Positions 1-58,251 of a DNA stretch of 64,000 nt are shown here, piece after piece. Under the pieces are notes generated by a model. It saw only the letters and a program-made list of their open reading frames with translations, did no database searches and was not told the origin of the DNA. The translations under genes were made by a program, and so were the position numbers. The stretch comes from Pisaster brevispinus (taxonomy: Eukaryota > Echinodermata > Asteroidea > Forcipulatida > Asteriidae). Each line of letters begins with the position of its first letter. Position 1 is the stretch's first letter. The stretch spans positions 3,015,698-3,079,697 of the forward strand of contig JAMKCF010000015.1 in assembly GCA_023634235.1 (NCBI GenBank), written 5' to 3'.

Positions 1-354
1 ATTTCCTCGAATAAGCCATGCTGAACTATAATCTTGTTTTACAGAGTTTCAGTTCAACTTAAAATTTCTACTCAATTTCATTTTGCAATTATGTTGAATT
101 TTTTATTAATGTAATATTTGTATGAATCCTTTTAACTGGAGCATCTTTCAAGTCGATAATAAACGATTCGTTTTCATCCTTTAGTCTTGCCTGTGTCTCC
201 ACTACTGTGAGTAATTTACTAAGTACAAACTCCTAGTCTGTCCGAATGTCTAGTCTCCAGACTACTTACTATATATAATACACTGAGCAAAGTGAGTGAA
301 ATTTGTTAAGTACAAATTTATTCTTTATATACTAGAAACGAATACATTTCAGTG

Positions 355-440
355 GGGGGACTCAACTGGTTACATGTAGGTCACAGAGCCAGTGAGTAGC
401 TGACCCAGGTTCAAATCCCACTCGGTCCGGTGTCCACAGC
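355..440 (+). repeat. tRNA-derived SINE head
   Basis: The segment has an A-box-like start (GACTCAACTGGTTAC) and, about 45 bases later, a good B-box (GGTTCAAATCC), the spacing of a pol III tRNA promoter. The cloverleaf is imperfect and the 3' side runs into unrelated AT-rich sequence. I therefore call it a SINE head and not a working tRNA. It is the first of three tRNA-like units in under 500 bases. Confidence 0.5.
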
Positions 441-524
441 CCAGCTAGCTAAAGAAGCAAGCAGAAGAAGTGTTTTAAATTGTTTTTAAATTGGAGAAAG
501 TAAAAAAAAAGGCTCAAGTTGTAC

Positions 525-600
525 ACAGTTGGATTTGAACCCGGGGCCTGCTGGTTCCGAGTCTAGAATCCCTCCACTGGACCACCAACTCCTCTTAAGA
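525..600 (-). repeat. tRNA-derived SINE head, inverted
   Basis: Read on the minus strand it begins GAGTTGGTGGTCCAGTGG and reaches a B-box GGGTTCAAATCC, as in tRNA-derived SINE heads. It shares the 'TTGGTGGTCCAGTGGA' start with the unit at 685-775, so the two belong to one family. Confidence 0.55.
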
Positions 601-684
601 ATCTTGCGTTTGACGATAATTAAAACCCTTGGAGTGGACACGGGCAATGTAAAAAAAAAAATTAAAAATAAAATAAATAAATGA

Positions 685-775
685 ATACTCAGAAGGGGAA
701 TTAAACCCAGGACAATCTTGAGTCAAAGAGTTCTTCCACTGGACCACCAACTGTTCAGACAAATTTGGAGCAGAC
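685..775 (-). repeat. tRNA-derived SINE head, second inverted copy
   Basis: On the minus strand this reads AGTTGGTGGTCCAGTGGAAG, followed by a B-box-like GGGTTTAATTCC. It is a diverged copy of the unit at 525-600. The spacing suggests either a tandem or dimeric SINE or two insertions into the same site. Confidence 0.5.
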
Positions 776-940
776 AAACAACGAACAAATATTATACAGA
801 GTGGCCCTTGCTCTTACTACAGTAAGAACAAGGGCCACCTAAGTGGTTACACATCTACCAGTCTACAATTTAAGTTGACAAGCATTTTAACAATCTTTCG
901 ACCCGGGAATTGAACCAAGTGGAAGGATTCTACAAGAGTT

Positions 941-2472
941 ATAAATAATTCATCACAGGCAAAGTCATTTTTAATCATGGTGTGACATGAATAGCTAGGT
1001 GTTTAATTACTGAATCCATAAACAGTTTATTTTAGAAGTTAAATACGATCAAAATATATAGGTGTTTTTTTTTTTTTACTTCAATAAAAATCTTCTTCTG
1101 TGCAGTTGTGTGTTAAATCAATAAATTTAACTCTACTGAACTAGCCCCTATTTCAAACAACAAATTCTACTCCATAATTAACACAAAATAACAGAACTAT
1201 AAAATACCACCACTGACTGGATAAATATTGGTGAATATTAAATTTGCATTAAAATATTAAATTTGCATTAAAATTCTGAATAATAAAGTTTAAATACATT
1301 TTGTTCGGTGAATAGTAAATCGAGTTCATTTAAATAATTATCTGTAAATGTTTTAATTAATTGTTAACATGTCTGAATATTTGAGTTACGTATACACTTC
1401 CAGTGCCCATGAAGTAATCAAAGTTGAGAAAAATAACATAAATACATGTACGCAAAATTATGTCAACAAATAACAGGTTCCCTGTACACAGTGCTATGAT
1501 TATGTGTGATAATCACCATCCATAACAAGGCACCTGACTATGTTGTCCTTCAAGCCTCACTTTCAGTTGTGTGCACTTCAATTTGACAAAAGGTACGGAA
1601 AATTTGAGTTTTCCTTTTCTTTTCTCTCTTCACAATTCTCATTTAAAAAAACCGAAGACATGTTTCAGACTGAATACTGTTGCCACACTTTAAGGAATTT
1701 TTATCAATATGTACAATTTTCGTTGAATAGATTTGTTTACCAAATAAAGTGACTTTACTTGATTCAAAATTTGTTACAGCTTACACAAGTAGTCCCTTTG
1801 GATCTAGACATACTTTCAATTTTGACAACCTACAACACGGCAGATTTTTATTACGTATGGTATTTTAGGAATCTAGAGGGAGGTATAATTCAGGCATGAT
1901 ATTTGGGGCTTGGAAATAAGTAGAAAATTTTGTTAGGTACTTCGGCCGTCCCAACACGTACATATGGCAAAGGCTTTAATAGTCTTTTCACAATTTCAGG
2001 CTATTAAATAATTTTGCTGATTTTTCTAAGGGTCAAAAAATCAGAAATCAAGTTAAAGTAGGAAGAATATCAATACTGATTTCCAAATTTTTCCAAACAC
2101 CAACGTCCAACACTGTATTTTTTAAATTTAAGGTAAAGATAAGTGGAACCGGTGGGACTGAGTTGTAATCTGTTTTTTTTACTGAGGCCATTTTTCAAAT
2201 TGGTAGCTACGGCTATGGCTGTTGCTAAGGGTGTTGCTAAGGATATCCTCTACTCCAGCTGTAGCCATAGCCCTGTAGCTGCCGAAACAGCAGCTGGACC
2301 TAGCAGATTGAGCAATTCTGTATCTGAATTAGTGGCTTTGGCTACAGCTACGGCTGTTGCTAAGGGTGCCCTCTACTTCAACGCATGGCGGGGCAATGAA
2401 GCCATAACCATAGCTTTCAATTTGAACACAGCCCTGACTTTAGATAGCAATGGACATCGGTGCAGCTCTCGT
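941..2472. other. AT-rich intergenic stretch
   Basis: I see no convincing exon or complete repeat here. Short open frames are not supported by splice sites or similarity. A GC-richer patch at about 2195-2370 contains a short internal duplication (GCTACGGCTATGGCTGTTGCTAAGG and a close copy) that opens a repetitive plus-strand frame. It looks like repeat sequence and not a gene. Confidence 0.5.
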
Positions 2473-2750
2473 TTATAACATGGTCATTTCATCTTCCTGG
2501 TTGATAGGAAGAAATGCATCTTCTTCATCACCATGGAGACTAGTCTCATCATCAGAATCCTCTTCACCATCGTCAGTATCGTCACTGTCTGTATCAATGC
2601 AGCCAAAACCAAAGAATATCTGTAGCCGAAAAACATGCAAAGAGAAAAATGTCGGCAAGCCATGCATCAGTACAAGAGCAGTGCAAAGGAAGCTACATAT
2701 GTGCAACAGAGTGACCGTGCCCGTTTTTATCAAACTGTCTTTTTCCTCGG
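2473..2750 (-). CDS. possible terminal exon of an unrecognised membrane protein
   Basis: The minus frame is open for about 91 codons after a fair acceptor (tract ending TTTTTTTAG, last base at 2751) and stops at 2473. It begins EEKDSLIKTG. A strongly hydrophobic stretch of about 35 residues follows (LLHICSFLCTALVLMHG, then FFSLHVFRLQIFFGFG). The end is a very acidic Asp/Glu/Ser tail finishing NQEDEMTML. A membrane segment next to an acidic cytosolic tail is a natural protein end and unlike the random frames around it. I do not recognise the family. The nearest upstream minus-strand gene, EFA6, has already stopped at 10934, so this would belong to a separate gene with further exons in 2.8-10.9 kb that I could not find. 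The opposite strand is also open here, so chance is possible. Confidence 0.35.
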
Positions 2751-3643
2751 CTAAAAAAAAGTCAATCGGAGCTAAGTCACGATGGAAGACAGACGGATGT
2801 TTCTATTAAAGGTCTGATTGTCAATGTTGAATCAGGTTTCAACCACGGGTCATGACAGACTTGTCTATGTTTCCACTTTTAAGAAAAGAGGAGGGTTTTA
2901 CCCAGTCAGTTTCCCCTGTGGTTTATTACTTGGTATTTAATAAAAAACAATACCTTTTCAAGCTCTCTTAACAATCCATTTGTCAAGATCAATAAATAGT
3001 ACAGATGTTCTGTAAACATTGATTTCATACTGCAAATATATTTTTTACTTTGTAGGAGAAACAAGATTTGAGTCAATTTTCAATTAACACAAAAATGGAC
3101 AACTCTGTTCATTGACTTCAGACTTGGCTCATTGACTACACAATACTACCCAAGATCTACATGCATCCTACTTTAGTATGTATGTGTACAATAAAGATTT
3201 CATTAATCGCAGTGAGGTTCGGTTGACATTGCTTGACCCATGTGGCTACGCATTGCTGGTGAGTTTAGCCTGAAATCAAAGAGCGTGTATATTGGCAAGA
3301 TTGGAAAGAATTCAAACAACCCTGGGAAGGAGTGCAAATGTTGGCAAATGCCTGGGTAACTCTGCAGGATGGGGGAGGGATTCAAGATCGGTCAGCCTTT
3401 GATATAGAAGCACAAATACTAGCAAAAATACTTTAATGAACTCAAAAATAAACCCGGTGATTTAAACACAAAACTCAAAGGTACACAATACTCTTGGTGG
3501 TCACAGCGGATGATACTTGATGACTATTACATCATCATTCAAAAATGCCCCCCCCCCCCCCCCGTCAGTGGTATTTTGGAGAATTTGATTACAAAATAAT
3601 CTTGTTTAGGTATTGAGGCATTGCATGGCAAAGATATCAATGT

Positions 3644-4060
3644 ATATTCGGTTTGCGGTAACACCGTGTGTATATATCTACTTTGCTATGTGGATTGTTC
3701 TTGAGAACTTGGTCTCAATGTTTCGACTAGCCTGCTCTAGTCAACGGCAGCAGACGATGATGATGATGACTAGAGTTGGCTAGTCGAAACGCTGAGACAA
3801 ATTAATACCCTACTCCGCGGCATGTTAACCACGAGAAGTCCCCTCGATCCACAAAGCGAAAGTAGTACACCCAGCGCCGGTTTCCTATCTCCCCCAGGTA
3901 ATACTTTAAGCAGGTTTTTTTTTCTTCTCAAGAACTAAGTAATTTCCCGAATTCCAAAATCTACTCCGAGGCAGTAGATAAATAGAAAGACAAGTTCTCA
4001 AGAACAAATCTACACAACAACAAAAATACACACACGGTGTTACCGCAAACGGAATTTACG
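3644..4060. mobile_element. MITE-like element with about 60-bp inverted ends
   Basis: The left end reads CGGTTTGCGGTAACACCGTGTGT and continues through a segment ending TTGTTCTTGAGAACTT. The right end is its reverse complement (AAGTTCTCAAGAACAA through ACACACGGTGTTACCGCAAAC). The arms are imperfect but extend for some 60 bases. Inside lies a second palindromic pair (GTTTCGACTAGCC and GGCTAGTCGAAAC). There is no coding capacity, so this is a non-autonomous DNA element. Confidence 0.7.
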
Positions 4061-4625
4061 TAAATCTATTTTGATTACAGAAACTAAACAAACATACATC
4101 ATCTCGGGGACATGAGAGCGGCATGTAAATATAAAAAAATTTCACTGCAACCGGCCAAAGTATTGCTTACCAAGCCATGCTTGAAAATAAATCGGCAGCG
4201 GTGGAAACTTAAAACAACACATGCTGCAAATTATTATTGTTAATAAAAACAAAAAACAGCTACAGCAACCTGCAATACGACAATGTACAGTTTACTGATG
4301 TGGTTTATGCATTCATAGCTAAAAGCAAGGATGAGATTGATCATGTTTGACGAATGTGAACATTCCTCAAAATGGCGTGCGGAACCTGGGTTCCCCCTTA
4401 CTCTAGACCTAGAACCTCCCAGATGTTACCATTCAGAAATAGTACAGACTGATCACCAGAAATACAAAACTACAGGTTTAGAGAAAAATGTTAACTGTTT
4501 CTTTTCACCGACTTTACTTCTCTCACGAAAATTTTAAGGCTCAATGAGATTTGGAGAAAATCCTGTTATCAGGAAAACTCCTGAGAAATCACATCCCTGT
4601 ATAAGCCATTTCCAGTGCGGATGTT

Positions 4626-4990
4626 AAAGGTATTATACAGAACTGGTAGAGCTGACAAAATAGTCGCAGACAGTGTTTTGGGTGATCAACCGTGAGCATG
4701 AATTTGGACTTAATCCGTTGTGTGAGTCAGGAGAAAATAGTGTGAAACCATGCACCATTTTCAGCATGTAAACACAGTGTCTTTAATTTTGGTTGTAACA
4801 ACCGCAATCAGCTGTTGTGTTTTTTTTTTTAGGTTTTCAGATACAGTTTTCTCGAATATGACCTCATTTCAGAGGGAAATATTTCACAGAAGAAATGGTT
4901 CTAGTATAAACTTCATAATCAGTAAGCTTTCAGACTAAAGCTAAATTACGATGTTTGTTGTCCTTACAAATCCAGTACGATAACTTTAAG
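4626..4990. mobile_element. MITE family 'ATACAGGATTGG', degenerate copy
   Basis: This is a diverged copy of the roughly 390-bp element that is better preserved at 46864-47261. It has the TATTATACAG-type left end, the internal GCTGACAAAATAGTCGCAGACAGTG segment, TTTCTCGAATATGACCTCATTTCAGAGGGAAATATTTCAC, and a decayed right end. It has no open frame of its own; the short frame at 4750-4938 lies inside it. Confidence 0.6.
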
Positions 4991-5324
4991 TTTTACACAA
5001 TGGCCTTTAAGTTCTTCTGTTTGTGGATTTGTCGGATTTCTTTCCGACATCCTTGCTCCTCACTGACAGTGTGAAGAGCGGTAAACATTTAACCAGCATG
5101 GATGTGATCTCTTTTGATAATTGCGACTACTTTTGTTCATGTGGAATCTTATGTGCAGACACAGCGTATGTCATATTGCAGAGGGAAATTGGTGCTGAAG
5201 TAACGAGATGGTGGAATTTGAATAATCCGATCATGCGAACAAACCACATTGATGGTTTTGAGGTGATTACAAGAACTCTCCGTTCTCCGTGAATAACTTT
5301 GTATTTCAATGTGACCCTAAATTA

Positions 5325-5520
5325 AAGGGGCTGTGTTGTCATGATCAAAGCAAGCTTCTGTCTGGAGCTATGAACTCTCATCCAGTTACAGCATGCAAGT
5401 GCGCGCTCTCCAGAGACATGATACGGAGGGAGGGCGCGCGCGTGCTGTAACTGGGTGAGAGTTCATAATTCCATGTACAGCCACAGGCCTGCTTCGATCA
5501 TGATCGCACATCCCCTTTAA
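5325..5520. mobile_element. Short foldback/MITE element
   Basis: The left half (AAAGGGGCTGTGTTGTCATGATCAAAGCA, then GAACTCTCATCCAGTTACAGCA) is the inverted complement of the right half (TGCTGTAACTGGGTGAGAGTTC, then GATCATGATCGCACATCCCCTTTAA). The arms cover most of its 195 bases. The centre is CG-rich (GCGCGCGCG). Confidence 0.65.
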
Positions 5521-6156
5521 GTATTAATTAATATTAATGAAGTTATGAATCAAACGGCTGTTGTATTAATGAGATTTTAACCATGCAGACATGAAGTGTG
5601 ACCTGACAATGTGGACTCCAGAATAAACCAACCATACATGTAACAACAAAACATACAACATACAGTTCACTATCATCAGGTTTGGTTATGGATCTAAATC
5701 ATGCTGCCGCCATCTTGGTCATGTTCCTTGTATCCACCCAGTAATGAATATTAACATTTATTGTACAAAAAGGAACCAGACTATTCCTCCTTCCAGCCTC
5801 GGTGTGGCGACACTGATTTGAATGGGAGTCAACCAAGATGGACGCACCGTGATAAAGGTCGGTTGTTCTTGCCTCTGTACATGCATGATAATGTTACTTT
5901 AAACATAAAGGTGTATCTAAGTGTTGATACGAATAATGAAACAAACTTACCCCAACAACTGAAGTAAAACTGTCACTAAGGCAAGATTAAGGTTTAAATG
6001 TTTTGTGTTACAAAGGGAGGTGCATGTTAGATTGATGATAGAAAAATTGCCCAATCCCATGTGGAAGTAAAAGAAACTTAAGATTTATAAGATATGTTTA
6101 AAAGAGAAGATTTGGATATCAAGGTACAAATGTAGTTTGGGAAAATGAAAGACTTT

Positions 6157-6645
6157 GTTTAAAGAAGAGCTCCAATGTCAAATTCAGTCTTTTGATGCAC
6201 TCATTTTCCAATAGATAGAGTCCTCAAGAAATTGGGGGAAAAGTGACAAGTCTGTACCTCAAGTTAAAATGGTGTGAAAGTATCAACTTATTTGGCAAAA
6301 TTAGAGGAACGTCATCGGACAACAAGAAATGGGTCTGTACATTTCAAAGAGGAATAACTGCGCCAGTCTTGAAGGTCAAGTTCAATGCTACTTTGTGCCG
6401 CTCATCATCAAAATTCAGGATTGAACTTTAAAACTCTTTGCAGCAAAATGTACAGACAATATATTTTGAAATGTTCGGCTGTTTTTTTTATTTTGACAAG
6501 GGTATCAAATAAAGTGGCATTTTACACCATTTTAGCATAAGGTTAGAGACTTGTAATTTTTCCCCCCGTTTTCATAAGAACTCTTTCTATTGGGAAAGTA
6601 AGTGAATTACTAAACTTAATTTGACCTTGGAGTACCTCTTTAATG
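6157..6645. mobile_element. MITE family 'TCCAATGTCAAATTCAG', copy 1
   Basis: The ends are inverted (AAAGAAGAGCTCCAATGTCAAATT at the left, AATTTGACCTTGGAGTACCTCTTTAA at the right). The interior (AAATGGGTCTGTACA, then AGTGGCATTTTACACC, then TTAGAGACTT) recurs at 42930-43347. It has no coding capacity beyond chance frames. Confidence 0.65.
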
Positions 6646-7141
6646 TCTACGCTGAAGAAGAGTTTTCGACTTAGTGTCAGAAGATTTCAAGACATTCCGA
6701 GATAAGAATGTAATGGCGAGCATTAATGTCAGCTTGCAGGTGGGATTTAAGATGACATGAAGGCGGTAATGAGATGAAAAAGACAGCAGGAAGACAAGTG
6801 AGGAAGCAAAAGCCCAGGAGGTGGAACACAAGGAGAGGAGAGGGGGGACGTCTGATGAATGTGTGATGAGATGGAGGAGACAGCAGAAAGCACAGAGAGA
6901 GAAACAGTCGAAACTTAGGAGGTGGGGCAAGGGGAGAGAAGGGGGGAATGTCCGAGGATTGAGTGATGAAAGAAATGTGATGAAGTAAACAGGATGAAGA
7001 TTAGATCCGGAAGCAGGAATTGGACTTCATTTAGCAAGAGAGAGACATTTGATCTGGAGGGGGTGGGGGAGGTGGTGATCAGAAGAGGACAGAGAGAGAG
7101 TATGAGAAAAAAAAGGAAGAAAACAAGAGACTCAGGGTCCT

Positions 7142-7567
7142 TAAAGGTAGGGTCCTAAATTGGTAAATACTCCAAAAATTAATGACCATAAAAACTCACT
7201 TGGTGAGAAGCTATTAATAGTATAAACTATTTTGAGAAAGGATTTCCTTTAAAGTAATATGGTTTGGATAATTTTTCACACAAAAACATTTGAAACTGAG
7301 GAACGATTCATGCATGAATCGTTTCTCAGATTTCTGAGGGTTGGTGTTCGTTCGCGAACGCGAAGGCCAGAGATGCGGTTTTTAAACGTGGATGGGTTCG
7401 ACGTTCGTGTGACAATACAGTGACAGTTTTTGCTGTTTTCACAGCAAGTAGACACTGTATTTAGCGGGAACTTTCACATGTGACTTTAATCGTATCTTTC
7501 TTGATAATATTTTGCCTGTAAATCAGCATTAAACAGCAAAAACCAATCTATGACCCAATCTTTAAGT
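7142..7567. mobile_element. MITE family 'TTAAAGGTAGGGTC' with central hairpin, copy 1
   Basis: This is an inverted-repeat element starting TTAAAGGTAGGGTC and ending CCAATCTATGACCCAATCTTTAA. Near the centre it carries the palindrome AACGATTCATGCATGAATCGTT. Copies sit at 34714-35200, 37418-37880 and 56941-57430. Flanking internal blocks (AAAGTAATATGGTTTGGATAATTTTTCAC) are conserved among copies. Confidence 0.7.
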
Positions 7568-7569
7568 AG

Positions 7570-10500
7570 ATTGTAAGTTTTTTGGGGGGATATATCTCTA
7601 TCAAATGTAACTCTTGAGCTCACTTGACATACAGATGAACTTCAGAACATTTGAAAAAAATGTTGCTGTTCATCAACATCTTTTAGGACCAAACAAACAA
7701 TAAGAAAACTTGTCAATATTTCTGCAATCACTTTATTCAAAGATTCTTTGCTTGTAATTAGAATAGAGCTTATTATAAAGGCAAGAAATTACAATTATTT
7801 TTTACATATTTCTTTCTTTCTGTTATTTTTTGATATCTATTCAACAATTTCCCAATTAGTCCATACAATAAATATTAAATAAAGTTCTGGAATATATTTG
7901 TTTCCAGATACGGGAACCTCCAACTTTTAGTTGTGTCTACAAGTTTAATATGATTAAAGACTCTTGTAGAAACAATCCTAAATCATTATTGTAAATAAAA
8001 GTAAAACAAAAAATGTTGCTCAACATTTAGTTCAGAGCAATTCTCCAATTACCATCACATGCAAAAAGAAAAATATTCAAATAAAAAACAGGGACAAATT
8101 TTTAAAATGAAGCTGGGTCACAGTGAGGTACTATGGTGGCCTTTGTTTTTTTGGCAGTGAACTTTGCAAGATATTTAACAAGAACCCTCAAATTATCATT
8201 TCATTCAATTAAATTTTTTTTTTTCAAAATTGATTTTTCCCATAATATTTCAAAAACAAAATAAGTCAAAGAATCTACTCACAAGGATCTTGCTAGATTA
8301 CTTTTTTAAAAATCCTCAAATTGTTGATTGTAAAAAGATGTATTTCTGACCATCGTCAAACCGAGAGAGCGAAATCTTCACCACCAAAAGAAGTGAAATA
8401 ACCTTTTAAAAACTTTCAGGTTACAAATTTCCCACCAAATTATTATATACAATATTATATTCTTCTCACATAAATGTTTGTTCCCCAAATACTTAATGCA
8501 GTAAATATAACTAACTGTGTAGATTTTGATTTGTCCATATTTTTAGGGTGGTAAATTTCAGTGACATTTCTACAAACTATATAGAAATCTTGACGATTGT
8601 CTGATTGAGCGAAATCAAAGTCATATTTTCAAAGCAATGTGCCACCTCTATTTTCTTTTAAATCAATATAAATCATAGAGGGAATAAAGATGATTTTTAA
8701 ATGTCTAAATCAAACTACTTAATCAGTTGCAATTCAATGAAATGTAGAAAAGTAAATGTTACTTACAATGCAGTAACATCAGATTATAGATGTTGATATA
8801 AAAATAAAAGTTATTTGGTAAAAGAAAATGAGTTAAAAGTGATTGAAGCAGGGTTTTGTTTTTTTTTCAAAATGAAGATGTTAAGAACAGCCGAGTTCCT
8901 TTGGTCATGATTTCAGTTGTGACATTTCTATTTGAACAGCTAGTCAGACCAATCAAAATGCAGCTGAACTGAGAAAAATAAAAGATAATCATCAAATTTT
9001 TAATGGAGAAATTAATTCCGTGTTCAAGAAAGTCACATCAGCATCGGTAAAAACTGTTCTCCAATTTGATGTCACGTCTTGGTTTTGTCAGTTTAATATC
9101 AACCAAAGAACTCCTTTTTTTCACTTCAATATGAAATTAATATACTGAACACAGGTTAGAAATGAGTGAGGTGATCTCATGTTAATAAACATAACACAAA
9201 CACTGAACATGTTGGACTGTGTCTAGTGGTTATAAAGTTTACTTCTGTCAGGAAAGAAAACAGAACAAACTACCCGATATATATAAAAAAAAAACCAGAC
9301 ACGCGTACACCTTGAAGTAATCTGGTGACCGTGGCAAATACTTTCCAGGTAGCTCAGCCGGTTCGTAACGTACCCTTTTGTGATACGTGCATTGCACCAA
9401 AAGTGACTACCATTCAGTACATAGAACATACCCATAACAGTAGTCTACACATAAATAATGTTAGAGTTGCCAGTTAGAACAAGTTAGAACCAGACATGGA
9501 ACCAGTTCAATCTGGTTTATTCTCTGGATATTTTGTGTATGCAGCAATACCCTTCTATTTATAGCTGTGAGCTGGTTGGATCCAGTTTGAACAAGATACA
9601 TAAAGCACCAGTCAAGGAAAACAATCTAGTTTCTTTTGCTTACTATAACGTACCATTTGCACATCCTCAATTTGTCAGATTTTCTTGTACAAACAAATGC
9701 CTTACAAACTTTAGAAAATGAACTGTTTTTTGTTCAAGTCTGGCAGCTTGTTAAAACACAAAGCCTATTATCTAATAGAGAGAGAGAAAGAACGAACAAA
9801 ACAAAAAGAGGTGTGCTTCGTAAAAACTGTTTTTAAAGTAATAAATTTACATATTGTGATAAAGTGTAAATGCCAAGCAGTATTTTTGTTAAAATAGTTA
9901 AAATTGCACAAGTACACTCTTACATAACATTATTTACTGTTTATATTTACTACTGTATCTGTAAGCATTACTTACTACGCATTATCAACAAAATATTTGC
10001 CCCTGTTCCAATAAATAAATTAGTTTGACGCTAAAACCAGTCAATTTAGTCCCTGGACTGGCAGTAAATCTTGATACTGATGAACATAAATTCTTTATTC
10101 TTCAAAACATTTCGTAAAAACTTTCCTCGATGGAGTAAAGTTCACCTCTTCTTTTCATTTGGAACAAGGAGAAAAAAAAAGCAGTTCATAAATCCAGACC
10201 GTTATGTTGAGCTTTAAAAATGCTTTGTTGAGGTTTGTTGCGTTTGGTTTATTTTATGTTTGACAACCCTATTTAAGAAAGACAACGTGTTAAATTTGTG
10301 GGAAATCAGATCAGCCGGATCAAATATTTCAGTGAATTTTTAAGGATTGTTGATTAATATGCCAAGCTGTATTATCTGGCACTTCACTTTCTTAATAGTG
10401 ATTATTGTAACTGCTGACATGCTTAAGGACCAGCCTATTTTAGTAAGAAATTTCGTTCATCACCACCGTGGTGACGAATGTGACCTAAATAATGGTTAGT

Positions 10501-10622
10501 CAACAAGCTATTACTTAAAAACACTTCAGGAACAACACGACCCCTCCGATTGAGGTGACATCATGTTAAAAAATGCTCCATGCTCTCAAAAAATTTGGCT
10601 AAATTTGATTGGCACTGTCCAC
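7570..10622. other. AT-rich intergenic stretch downstream of EFA6
   Basis: About 3 kb of low-complexity AT-rich sequence without a supportable gene. All open frames are short and lack splice context or recognisable content. Part of it may be the distal 3' untranslated region of EFA6, because minus-strand AATAAA hexamers occur at 10093-10098 and 10248-10253. Confidence 0.5.
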
Positions 10623-10628
10623 TTTATT
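10623..10628 (-). terminator. candidate poly(A) signal of EFA6
   Basis: TTTATT on the plus strand reads AATAAA on the minus strand, about 305 bases past the EFA6 stop. A T-rich run (TTTTTTGAG) follows within 40 bases. It is the nearest canonical hexamer, but others further on are equally possible. Confidence 0.3.
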
Positions 10629-10933
10629 GTTAAGTATCTTGACCAACTAGTTAGCATTATGCAGCTTACACAATTTTCCAAAACTTCTGGGGATTTTTAT
10701 GCATTTTTTGGGTGGAGATTTCATGCAACGTTGATCATTTTCTGCCTCTGCACACACTTTTGAGTAACTGAGGAGTCATCCTTGATGCAGCATGCTACAC
10801 TTGTATGCCATTAAATTCCAACCCTACTTTCCCATCACATCTTAAAACAATGGTTGAAGTTCCCAGTGTGTCCTTAGCACCCCCCCTCAAACCATCTTTG
10901 TGAGTTTCCGTCTAAGCTAATGAAATACTAGAC

Positions 10934-57626
<46,693 letters not shown>

Positions 57627-57792
57627 CTGCAGGAAAAATAAAATGAAACGAAGACTGTTTAGTCTACACCCCGTCACACTCACTAGAGGTGTCAGATCTG
57701 CAATAAGAAGTTTGTTAACGGTGATACTACACACGTACGTATCAGTGAAGCATTGTTTCTTGAAATGACAAACATCTGACATCTTGAAGTAA

Positions 57793-58251
57793 ATGTCACC
57801 AGCAGACAGGCAGACCTCCCCCGTCTCCAAGATGCAGTTTATCATCACAACCTCCGTGATTACGCTCATCCCTAGTGAGATGGTGGTTCAGATAAGATGG
57901 TTAAGTCGTCTCTCCGAGGTGTTGTTCCGAGAAGACGGTCACTCCGAACGAGATCCTCCTCATGTTTTCACCGTAACATTGCAACGTATTCAGTTTAGGG
58001 AGATAGATCCAAGTTTGGATGTCTTTTAAAGAAAAATCGTGCTAGAGAAAAATGATCCAAATATCATCGGTACATCTCGCATAATGCTTAACCGGGGTCC
58101 TTTTACATCTAGGCTATGTCTCCGTCAAAAGACTGCCAGTAGTATCGGTTATCGGAGACAGAAGCTTGGCGCTAGGGGTAGAGGCATATATATGATTTGT
58201 ATGAAGATGATGCAGTTCAGCCGTAAGATGAGGGCTTGTACTAACGATTGA
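57793..58251 (+). other. unassigned plus frame with one stop
   Basis: A plus frame runs from 57793 through 58251 with a single TAA at 58027-58029. It contains HVFTVTLQRIQFREIDPSLD before the stop and GTSRIMLNRGPFTSRL after it. No family is recognised. The minus strand is also partly open. It could be chance or a decayed repeat. Confidence 0.2.

Noticed and set aside
2143..2478. 111-codon plus frame rich in Ala/Val
   Set aside because: It comes from a short internal duplication (GTTGCTAAGG units) and has no similarity that I recognise.
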